Program-made: the position numbers and the translations under genes
DNA from: Alentia gelatinosa
Taxonomy: Eukaryota > Annelida > Polychaeta > Phyllodocida > Polynoidae
Length of the DNA: 64,000 bases
NCBI GenBank assembly: GCA_950022655.1
Contig: OX465580.1
Location: 3,891,122-3,955,121 of the forward strand
Reading direction: 5' to 3'
Notes under the pieces: model-generated
What the model was told of the DNA's origin: nothing
Databases searched by the model: none
The model's input: only the letters and a program-made list of their open reading frames with translations
In this document: positions 11,035 through 19,077 of the stretch, piece by piece
How positions within the stretch are numbered: the first letter of the stretch is position 1
Layout of the letters: each line of letters starts with the position of its first letter

Positions 11035-11215
11035 GTGTATACGGCATGGGTATATAGTAAACGGTGCGTATTTACAGTATATATGGCATGGGTATATACA
11101 GTGCATATTTACAGTATATACGACATGGGTATAGTAAATGGTCCGTATTTACAGCATATACGGCATGGGTATATAGTAAACGGTGCGTATTTACAGTATA
11201 TACGGTATTTATGGC
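11035..11215. repeat. Short tandem repeat, about 42-bp unit, 4 copies
   Basis: The phrases ACGGCATGGGTATATAG and GCGTATTTACAGTATA alternate four times with small length changes. Wording such as CATGG..GTATTTA resembles family C. Confidence 0.75.
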
Positions 11216-11516
11216 TAGAAGGACTTTGGTCTGTAAGAAACATGTCTGAGGTGACATATATAGGGCTTTGATGGTGTAGTTCACCTGACCTCCGCATAGG
11301 GGGCGCCTTCTGAAATACGGGCAACCAATCAGTGTACAGATCTGTGTTAGGGTTTTGGGAAATGAGCAGGGGTACCATCTAAGAAGGCAACATTCTCGCC
11401 ATAAAGACATTAACATTATGAGCTGTAATTCACTGGTCTATCTAGGTCTCACACCACAGCACCGGGGACCAATTTATGTTGGCTTTTTATTGCCTACAAG
11501 TCCTGTCACCCTATAA

Positions 11517-11978
11517 CTCTTTCAGTCCGAGCAATGCCTGGAGGCATTCCCACCCAGTGGACGAGGAATGCCTGGAGGCATTCCCACCCAGTGGACGAGC
11601 AATGCCTGGAGGCATTCCCACCCAGTGGACGAGCAATGCCTGGAGGCATTCCCACCCAGGGGACGAGCAATGCCTCCAGGCATTGTTTAAAAATATATTC
11701 ATGTTCATGTGTCATCATCACAAACGTTATGTTTTATGAGAAATAATGAATAGATTTACACCATTTTTTCACAATTAATAAAAAATACCATGTTCATCAT
11801 TATACTCTGTGGGCATTCGATAAGTAACTATAGTAACTGGTATCTAAAGGTTGCTAAGTGACGCCCATACGACAAACAGACACCATACGGCGATAGTCTC
11901 GTCCCCTTGAGGTTTATAGAGGTATTATGCCTCGTCCTATAGTGCCTGTACTCTCCAATCAGGCTCGGACAGAAAGAG
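11517..11978. mobile_element. TTAA-type MITE (family P1) with a 34-bp palindromic array
   Basis: The ends CTCTTTCAGTCCGAGC and GCTCGGACAGAAAGAG are terminal inverted repeats. TTAA follows the right end (11979-11982); the left flank reads ATAA, one base off. This fits piggyBac-type insertion. Just inside the left end is a 34-bp-period array (11533-11685). The right half (about 11727-11978) is nearly identical to 56020-56267, which lacks the array. No coding capacity. Confidence 0.7.
11533..11685. repeat. 34-bp array of an AATGCCT-AGGCATT palindrome
   Basis: AATGCCTGGAGGCATT starts at 11533, 11567, 11601 and 11635. The fifth core at 11669 reads AATGCCTCCAGGCATT, the same palindrome on the other strand. 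The spacer CCCACCCAGTGGACGAGC ends in a copy of the inner terminal repeat (CAGTCCGAGC). Confidence 0.9.
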
Positions 11979-11984
11979 TTAAAG

Positions 11985-12280
11985 AAGAAACCAAGAAACC
12001 AAGTTGTGGTCAAAGTCGTAATTTTCCATGAGTTTGATGCAGAGCAATATGAACGAGGCAAAGCCAAGTGAATATCGCGTGGATTCAAAACGAGTTGGAG
12101 AACAACGACTTTGACCAAAACAAGTTGCATTCTGTATTTATCTCACCCCTGTACAGACTTAAAAAATGGATGACACACACGATATTAACCATGGAGAACG
12201 AACTGCAAAAATCATAGGGGCATGGAGAACAATTTGCCAATGTTAAGCCTATGGGGCAAAAGTACTAGGGGTGAGATAAA
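11985..12280. mobile_element. Family D composite, copy 3
   Basis: A palindrome at about 12000-12130 (GTGGTCAAAGTCG pairing with CGACTTTGACCAAAAC) has tip ACGAGGCAAAGCCAAGTGAA. It is followed by TTTATCTCACCCC and a module ending CAATGTTAAGCCTATGGGGC and AGGGGTGAGATAAA. The arms differ from copies 1, 2 and 5; the tip and trailing module are recognisably shared. Confidence 0.65.
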
Positions 12281-13060
12281 GAAGAATTATGTTATATCAA
12301 CCATTTCCCAGCTATAAATCGGAGACTGTTATCATTTATACATAAACATATTAGATATATACAAACTTATGTACATTTATATGCACATCAAAGCTAAATC
12401 CTGAAGAGTAGATTTCAAAATGTTTGAAATCAGTTACTTGATTTCCATACAAGTGCCACACACTACCCTGCAAGCTCCACCTCTGCCTCCTTGTATTGTT
12501 ATACAGAGTGTGAGGCAAACTTTGGCGCTGACAGTTAAATACTACTGACAAGGTCTTGGCTTCTCCATTTTGGATAGAGTTTGGTATATTTTTTATACTG
12601 GAGTTTAGGATTCCTTTCATTAGTCCTCTTTTTTATGCTACTTACAACATCTTGTGTCACCTTTGATTGGAAAAGAAAAAACAATGCATGAAATTCTTCA
12701 CCCAACCCACCTGGGTCCAGTCTCCTGAAATCTCCATGGTTCGGTTTCCACTCTACTAAATCATGCTATTTTGACTGTTTCCGGTAACTGATGTTTATTC
12801 TGTGCCACCGTCACTTGGAGATCGGACGTGAAGTGTACCGAGTGATTTATCATTATTTGTAGCACAGTTCTCATTTCCAGTGTTAAATCTACTGTACACG
12901 ACATTGGCGATGTTTTCATGGCTGTTGACATTACTTACCAGAAGTAATACATCGGCTAAGTGGAATCTCTCTGTTATTTGCTTTTTTAAGAGATCAGCAT
13001 TGAATGGTTGTGTAGGTCACATTATAGGTTTATGATGACGGTGGTAATAAAGGTGATGGT
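12281..13060. other. Intergenic, possible 3' end region of the receptor gene
   Basis: No second gene. A minus-strand AATAAA (12794-12799 in plus coordinates) lies about 1.2 kb past the receptor stop. It could be its polyadenylation signal, in which case the tail-repeat array is 3' UTR. I cannot test this from sequence alone. Confidence 0.3.
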
Positions 13061-13093
13061 GAAGTGGTGAGCAGTACTTTCATAAATTACAAA

Positions 13094-14020
13094 TTACACT
13101 GACGTACACCGGGCTTGATTAACACTGATGGTAGTTGTCGTAGTCTGCAGGAAAAATTTACAGATCTATACCCTGAAACTGTGTTATACAATAAAGGTGG
13201 CAGGAAAGATGCCAATGAACCGGCTAAAGGTATTTCCATAGATTACAAGTTACACCAATGTAGACACCTTGATTGATAGTGATAATATATTTAGTAGTCT
13301 GCGGGATGGTGGTAAACAAGTACTTTATACAGAAGGCATAGATACTCCACAAGGTGGTAATAGGGATAGCGGAGAGTTGGCAGAAAGCTACCTCCATATA
13401 CTCCAAATCACTCTGATGTAGACACTTGATTAACACTGACAATAGATGTTGGAGTCTGTGGGATGAACGTAAATTCGTCATTTTAGGTTGAAGGCATATA
13501 TATATTCCGAGGTTATGGTTCATTCTTAAGTTGGTAATAGTGATTACACTGAACTAGCCGATGGCACCAACTTGAACTGTGGGTTACACTGACATAGACC
13601 CCACTTGATTAACACTGACGATTGAGACAGCAAGCATATATCCTAAAAGACTGTTATATATATGCTGAAGGTGGTAATAGAGATCACGCTAACTGGTTGA
13701 CAGTACAAAATTGAAAATTGATGATAGATGTCATAGTTTGGGGGATGAAGGTAAATCCACACATTAGGCAGAATGCATATTTACTCTGACACTCGTGTAC
13801 TTTGAAGGTGGTAATAGAGATCACGCTAAACTGGTTGACACTATCGAATAGAACTGTAGGTTACACTGAGGTAGAAACCACTTGATTAACACTGATAATA
13901 GATGTTGTAGTTTGTGGGACGATTGTAAATTCATCCTTTTAGGTTGAAGGCATATATACTCCGAGACTGTAGTAATAGTGATTACGCTGAATAGCTGATG
14001 GCACCAAATTGAACTGCGCG
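13094..14020 (-). repeat. About 157-bp tandem array carrying copies of the receptor's C-terminal tail
   Basis: Downstream of the receptor stop codon lie six degraded repeats of the last ~25 codons plus ~80 bp of following sequence. Tail copies sit at 13861-13938, ~13711-13757 (partial), 13584-13625 (partial), 13408-13485, 13250-13315 and 13094-13165. Translated in the receptor frame they read: KDEFTIVPQTTTSIISV..STSV-stop; FTFIPQTMTSII; SIVSVNQVGSMSV-stop; DEFTFIPQTPTSIVSVNQ..-stop; TTIPQTTKYIITINQ (frame lost near its end); QTTTTTISVNQARCTSV-stop. In the 13861 and 13408 copies an in-frame TAA directly precedes the tail codons. These copies therefore cannot be read through and would need splicing to be used. 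Confidence 0.85.
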
Positions 14021-15160
14021 TTACACTGACGTAGACACCACTTGATTAACACTGACGATAGAGGTGGTAGTCTGTGGGACGAAAGTAAACTCATGCTTGA
14101 GACAGCTGCAGTTCTTGACGCCACATGTGACCATCATACGGCTCCATCCCTCGCGCACTTCACGCATGCGCATGCCGTAGATAATGGGGTCGGTGAAGAA
14201 CTTGAGGTAGGGCAGTATGTTCATGTAATAAATCAAGGCGTCATTCTGCATTTCCACCTCCGAGTTGGCATTCAGGGTGACAGCGTACACCGCTACGTAG
14301 GGAATGAAGAATACTGTGAGCGTACTCAGCAGAATGATGATGGTCACGAATGCCTTCCGCTCCCCACTCACCTCATGATCAAACCGGAACTGCGACAGGC
14401 GCTTGCGTAGTTTCTGGATCTCTTGGTAGATGCGAAGGCAGATCGTCACAATGGAGAGGTAGGAGAGCACTACGATAGCGAGGCTTACATCAGTTCCTAT
14501 GATGACCACTAGGAGGATGGTCCCCAGCATAGGTTCATCACACTGTCCGCCATGGGTAAGGCCTAACAACACGAAGAACGGCAGACATGCGCACAACAGA
14601 GACGCCAGCCATGACGTAATGATGAAAACGCAGACGCGGCGCTTTCGCACTATAAAACTATGATCCAGAGGGTGACATACTGCGAAATACTGCACAGTAC
14701 TGAAACCGAGCATAGTCAGGGTGCTGACCAACCCGAAGGCGGAGGACGCGAAGACCGCAGCGAGCAGATACACGAAGAACTCGCACATGGAGGACCCAAC
14801 CATAAGATCCAGCATCTGGGAGTTAAAGAGGAATAGGATGTTGTTGCACAGCCATGACAGAAGCGTGGCGAGGATGTTGGCAATGGCCAGGTTCAGGAAG
14901 AGGATGTGGTACGCCGTCTGGCGGCCGTAGACGTAGTTAAACGCCGTTAGGGAGAGCGCGTTCGACAGGATGGACAGTGCACCTAGTGTCGTTTCCGTCG
15001 CGAATCGCGGAACAGAGAAATAGGTGGCGAAGAAATCTCCAGCGCCAGAACCGGAACCGGAACCGGAAATGAGAGCGTCCCCCGCCGTGATCACGTGATC
15101 GTCAGGGACGCTGGTGTTGAAGGTGAGGAGGGTCAGGTTGGTGAGCGGCGTCTCAGACAT
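14021..15160 (-). CDS. Rhodopsin-class (MECA-like) G-protein-coupled receptor, 379 aa, single exon
   Basis: A seven-helix membrane receptor. I start at the ATG at 15160, context CACCATGT, rather than the upstream in-frame TTG. The N-terminus has two glycosylation sequons (N8, N15) and a Gly-Ser run (32-39). Helices are at roughly 58-80, 86-112, 123-157, 176-198, 211-240, 269-292 and 308-330. Supporting class A residues are N67 in helix 1, W184 in helix 4, P287 in helix 6 and DPIIY at 324-328. As in melanocortin/S1P/cannabinoid (MECA) relatives, helix 3 has no cysteine at the usual disulphide position and helix 5 lacks its proline. Deviations: the DRY motif reads VQY (156-158), the helix 2 Asp is N95 and the helix 6 toggle Trp is F285. 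Cys346, 351 and 353 could be palmitoylated. The last residues, STSV, fit a class I PDZ ligand. The ligand is unknown. Membrane location is certain by topology; the MECA assignment is an inference from motifs. Confidence 0.92.
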   Translation of the reverse strand: MSETPLTNLTLLTFNTSVPDDHVITAGDALISGSGSGSGAGDFFATYFSVPRFATETTLGALSILSNALSLTAFNYVYGRQTAYHILFLNLAIANILATLLSWLCNNILFLFNSQMLDLMVGSSMCEFFVYLLAAVFASSAFGLVSTLTMLGFSTVQYFAVCHPLDHSFIVRKRRVCVFIITSWLASLLCACLPFFVLLGLTHGGQCDEPMLGTILLVVIIGTDVSLAIVVLSYLSIVTICLRIYQEIQKLRKRLSQFRFDHEVSGERKAFVTIIILLSTLTVFFIPYVAVYAVTLNANSEVEMQNDALIYYMNILPYLKFFTDPIIYGMRMREVREGWSRMMVTCGVKNCSCLKHEFTFVPQTTTSIVSVNQVVSTSV

Positions 15161-15545
15161 GGTGACGACCAATCAGAATGCAGCACTCCTGATTCTGCGG
15201 CGTTCCGCTAGGGGGCTCGCGGGAGTTCCCGTGCGTGCTGTTAGGTGGCGGCACTATTCAGGATACAAATTTACACTGGGCACCAGAGCTACACTACGAT
15301 AGCGTTAAAGCCTTTACCCTGTAGCGGGAGCTGTTTGTTACTCTCCTACCAGATCTTTCGTAATGCTTGGAGAGTGTATTTAGTCATAACCTCGATGCCA
15401 ATTCACCATTATCTTATTTCCATGTATTTTTTTTTCAAGAAATAATGAACATATCACATCGTGCCAGAAGTCACGTGTTAATATCCTGGCCTCTGATTGG
15501 TGCTCGGTGGATTTCTCGAGCGCTGATTGGTCCAAGCCTAATTAA
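15161..15545 (-). promoter_or_regulatory. Probable receptor promoter: CCAAT boxes, E-box, CTCF-like motif
   Basis: Upstream of the receptor start, reading on the minus strand, two CCAATCAG boxes lie 30 bp apart (ATTGG at 15496-15500 and 15526-15530), a CACGTG E-box is at 15472-15477 and a further CCAAT in the opposite orientation is at 15169-15173. CCGCTAGGGGGCTCGCGG at 15205-15222 resembles the CTCF core. Paired CCAAT boxes at about 30-bp spacing are typical NF-Y arrangements. No TATA box is convincing. The transcription start is not determined. Confidence 0.4.
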
Positions 15546-15677
15546 TCCAGACCAAATTCGTTTGTATTTTCTTCTTGGCGTGTCTTTCCTTAATACCACG
15601 GCTATTTCTATCAACACTTGATATTTATATTTCTTTATACAAAAAGAAATATGTTCAAGTTCAATGTATTCATGTCT

Positions 15678-16032
15678 AAGCCGGGCTTACACCTGCCGAT
15701 GAAGTTATCGGAAGGCTCCCCGAGAAACCTCGTTGTTGGTAATCGGTGGCACGAACCCGTTAGGGCGTAACTGACACCATACGACAGTTTACACATATTA
15801 CCTGCACCGACATTTCATTACATCTGCATTCTGTCACAGATTGATTCTGCTTTTATTTCGAGGCCTAAAGATCGATCAGAGGTGCCATATTAGGCAATTT
15901 GGGGTTGAGAAATCGTTGAGTGGATTTGTCCTTTTTACACTTACCGATATTTTATCAGGAACTGGTAATAATCGCTCGGAAGTGACAGTTTTATAAACCG
16001 TGCTCAAAATCGGAAGGTGTGAATGGGGCCTA
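15678..16032. mobile_element. Possible inverted-repeat element (CACCTGCCGAT family)
   Basis: GCCGGGCTTACACCTGCCGA on the left and ATCGGAAGGTGTGAATGGGG on the right form a plausible terminal inverted pair. Related wording (CTTTCCACCTGCCGACAAG; ACGGTAGGTGTAAATAGGGC) bounds 63522-63718. Divergence is high. Confidence 0.45.
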
Positions 16033-16037
16033 TGGAG

Positions 16038-18050
16038 TGTTGTATCTAAATCCAGTGACTATTATTTTTAAATCCACAGAATGCATTATCAAAGTAGACC
16101 TTAGTTATTGAAGTCCAGGAACTGGTGCGTTTAAGTCCAGGGGATGGCTAAACTATGTCCCGAGAATGACCTTTTCTAAGTCCCCGGGAGATGCCGTATG
16201 GAAGTGTTGAAGAGTATTTAAGTCCTGGTGACTGTGCAGTATAAAAGTCTGAGGAGTGACTATTTAAGTCACAGAGGGCTCCATATTCAAGTCACTGCAT
16301 TAAAGTCCAGGGAATGCGAATCTTAAACCAGCGATGTTGTATGTACCTCCAGAACATGTGTTATTTAACTCACAGATCGCCTTATTTAATCTCAGAGAGA
16401 TCTGCATTTAAGTCACCCAGTTTGTTGAATTGAAGTCTGTCTTTAAGTCCAGGGAAGTGACATGACTAAGTCCTTGGCTGTGTGATATCTAAGTCCCTGA
16501 GAACACACTATTTAAGTCCAAGGCCTAATTGTAAGTGCAGGCAGTTCTGTATTATCACAGGAAGTGTCTCTATCTAAGGCCTGGGGATCCGTATTCAAAT
16601 CCATGGAGAGTGCTATTTAAGTCCAAGGTTCCATATTCAAGTCCAGAGATGTTTTAAGTCCAGGGATGCTGTATTTAGGTCCACAGATGTTGTATTAAAG
16701 TATAGAGAATGCTGTATTAAAGGACACAGATGTTGTATTTAATATTTCCGTATTTTAGTCGGGAAAAGCTATAATTATGTCTGTGGATGTAAGTTCTGAA
16801 AAGCTAAATCTAAATCCGGGAAAGCTGCATTTAAGTCTGCAGATGCCTCAATGAAGTCCACCGATGCCATACCTAAGTCCGGATAAGCTGTATTTAAGTC
16901 CACATATGCTATATTTTAGTTTTCAGATGATACATTTAAGTCCACAGCCCATATTCAAGTCCGCAGCCCGTATCTAAGTCTGCAGCCCGTATTTAAGTCT
17001 GGGCGGGGTGATGCTACATGTAGGTGTGGTGCTGTCAGGCAGGCTGATCTTCACATGTGCTGTCTTTAAGCCTGCAGCCCACATTTAAGTCCGCAGCACA
17101 ACTCTAAGTCTGCAGCCCATATCTTAGTCCAACTGGGTGATGTTCGCAGATGCTGTATTAAAGTCCACCGTCCGTATCTAAGTCCAGGCGTGTTACTGCT
17201 GTATCTGAGTCTGCAGCCTGTATCTAAGTCCGTAGCCTATATCCAGGTCCACAGCCCGGGTGGGATGATACCATCTTTAAGTCCGTATATAAGTCCAGGC
17301 GCTGCTGGGCAGGTTGATGTTCACAGCTACAGTATTGAAGTCCGCACTCCGTCTCTAAGTCGGCGGCCTGTATTTAAGCCCACAGCCTGTATTTAAGTCC
17401 AGATGCACGGTGATGCTGTATGTAAGTCCGTGGCCTGTATTTAAGTCTGGTGGGATGATACCGTCTTTAAGTCCGCAGCCCGTATTTAAGTCTGCAATCC
17501 GTATCTAAGTCCACAGCCTGTATTTAAGTCCAGATGCACGGTGATGCTGTATGTAAGTCCGTGGCCTGTATTTAAGTCCTCTGGGATGATACCGTCTTTA
17601 AGTCCACAGCTCGTATTTAAGTTCAGATGCGCGTATCTCACTTCTAAGTCGGTGCGTGCAGTGATCGCGGGGCGCGCTTGAACCTGGGATCGCGGTGATG
17701 CTCTTTTTAAGTCCGTGGCCCGTATTTAAGTCCACGTGGGATAATGGCGTATTTAAGTCCGGGTGATATTCAGAGATGTTGTATTTAAGTCCGCAGCCCG
17801 TATTCAAGTCTACAGCCTGTATTTAAACCTACAGCCCGTATTTAAGTCTACGGGCCGTATTTAAGTCCACAGTCCGTATTTAAGTCCAGATGCGCGGTGA
17901 TGATGTATTGAAGTCCGCAGCCCGTATTCAAGTCTACAGCCTGTATTTAAGTCCAGCCAGGTGATGTTCACAGATGCTGTATTTAAGTCTACGGGCCGTA
18001 TCTAAGTCCAGATGCGCGGTGATGATGTATTGAAGCCCGCATCCCGTATC
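16038..18050 (+). repeat. Degenerate 19-bp 'GTATTTAAGTCC' array, 2 kb
   Basis: TTTAAGTCC or a near variant recurs every ~15-30 bp, always in the same orientation. At 17780-17890 the period is a clean 19 bp (GTATTTAAGTCCGCAGCCC and variants) with an occasional 29-bp variant containing AGATGCGCGGTGATG. A ~130-bp higher-order unit repeats at 17386 and 17516. The left half (16038-16950) is far more diverged than the right, so the array seems older on the left. No coding or RNA function is evident. Confidence 0.8.
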
Positions 18051-18051
18051 T

Positions 18052-18300
18052 CAGTAGGCGCGTGGAGTGATCGCGCGGCGCGCTTTAACCCGGATCGCGA
18101 TAACGGCGTCGGGAGGCCGACACCGTACAGTACACACTGAGAACTCACCGGGAACAAGCTGCACGCCCCGCGTCCGCCCAGCGTCTGCCGTCACTCCAGA
18201 CGCCGCCGCACGGGGGCAGCACGGAGCGTCCACACTAACACGTGACTCGGGCGTGTGGGTGCGGGCGCCTGAATCAGGGGCCCGTTTAATAATCTAGGAT
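18052..18300. promoter_or_regulatory. CpG-rich block, possible promoter or 5' non-coding exon
   Basis: The block is markedly richer in CpG than its surroundings (GATCGCGCGGCGCGC, CGGCGTCGGG) and contains a CACGTG at 18239-18244. On the minus strand TTCCCG|GTGAGT (exon edge at about 18149) is a strong splice-donor match and would point transcription toward the receptor 3 kb away on the same strand. I see no convincing acceptor before the receptor ATG, so this is only a candidate upstream exon. A diverged duplicate of its left edge lies at 17633-17700. Confidence 0.3.
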
Positions 18301-18334
18301 CGTACACGGAGACGCTTATCTGTACGCCACAGAG

Positions 18335-18728
18335 ACCCAGGGACGATGTGGGTCAACTTTATTTAACACTCATAGACGAACTTATGGATGGCTAATACTG
18401 TCTTAGCGAACACACTTACATATTATCGTAAAACTGGATGAGTTTTAATCTTGGCCACCATATTTCACGGCTGGAGTTTGGCAAAGTGACTTCATGAGGC
18501 GAAGCCGAGTGAAGTCCGGAGCCAAAACTTCAGGAGTGGAATGCGGTGGCCAAGATTAAAACGAATCAGGTTTTGATTTTATCCTACCCTATCTCCTCGA
18601 TTTTGGAATATTACGTGATAACAATTCTGTATGCCACTAGTGGCATATAAAACTCCGTATGCCAGTCAGCGTGGCGTACGGAAACTCAATGTTAAGCCTA
18701 TGGGATTTTATATTAGGGGTAGGATAAT
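18335..18728. mobile_element. Family D composite, copy 4
   Basis: Close to copy 2: the palindrome at about 18430-18585 has the same arms and tip (GAGGCGAAGCCGAGTGAAG). It is followed by TTTATCCTACCC and a module with GTTAAGCCTATGGGATTTT, then AGGGGTAGGATAA. A family C element abuts it on the right. Confidence 0.7.
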
Positions 18729-19012
18729 ATTATATACCTGTGGTAGTATATCCTACACATACGGCCCGCTCCTACCCATGTCGTATTTATATCCGTACGA
18801 CACCTGGGTGACGTATGGGGTATGAATGTGTCGTACGGGGTATGGACAGCGACGAAATCCCAAAACTCGCCCAGAAGCAAAGCTATATAAATTGGATATT
18901 TTAAGGTATAAAATAATATGAAAACAGGAATACTGTGTCTGTTTTATCGTGAATTTTACCACGTATTTATCACGTACAGGCACAGTAACTGTTTCTGTAT
19001 ATATTACTAAAC
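18729..19012. mobile_element. Family C element, copy 2
   Basis: It shares TATATACCTGTGG and GCCCGCTCCTACCCATG with 2395-2692. It also ends in a palindrome (about 18920-19000; ACAGGAATACTGTGTCTG against CAGGCACAGTAACTGTTTC). The palindrome arms are unlike those of the first copy. Confidence 0.6.
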
Positions 19013-19077
19013 GATAACCCTTGTATGACTTACAGAAACATGTACGACCCTAGATTATCAAACAGGCTCCAGGGTAG

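Noticed and set aside
11533..11685. Regular palindromic repeats with spacers, CRISPR-like in appearance
   Set aside because: The spacers are identical, not unique, the array lies inside a eukaryotic TTAA-flanked element, and there are no cas genes.
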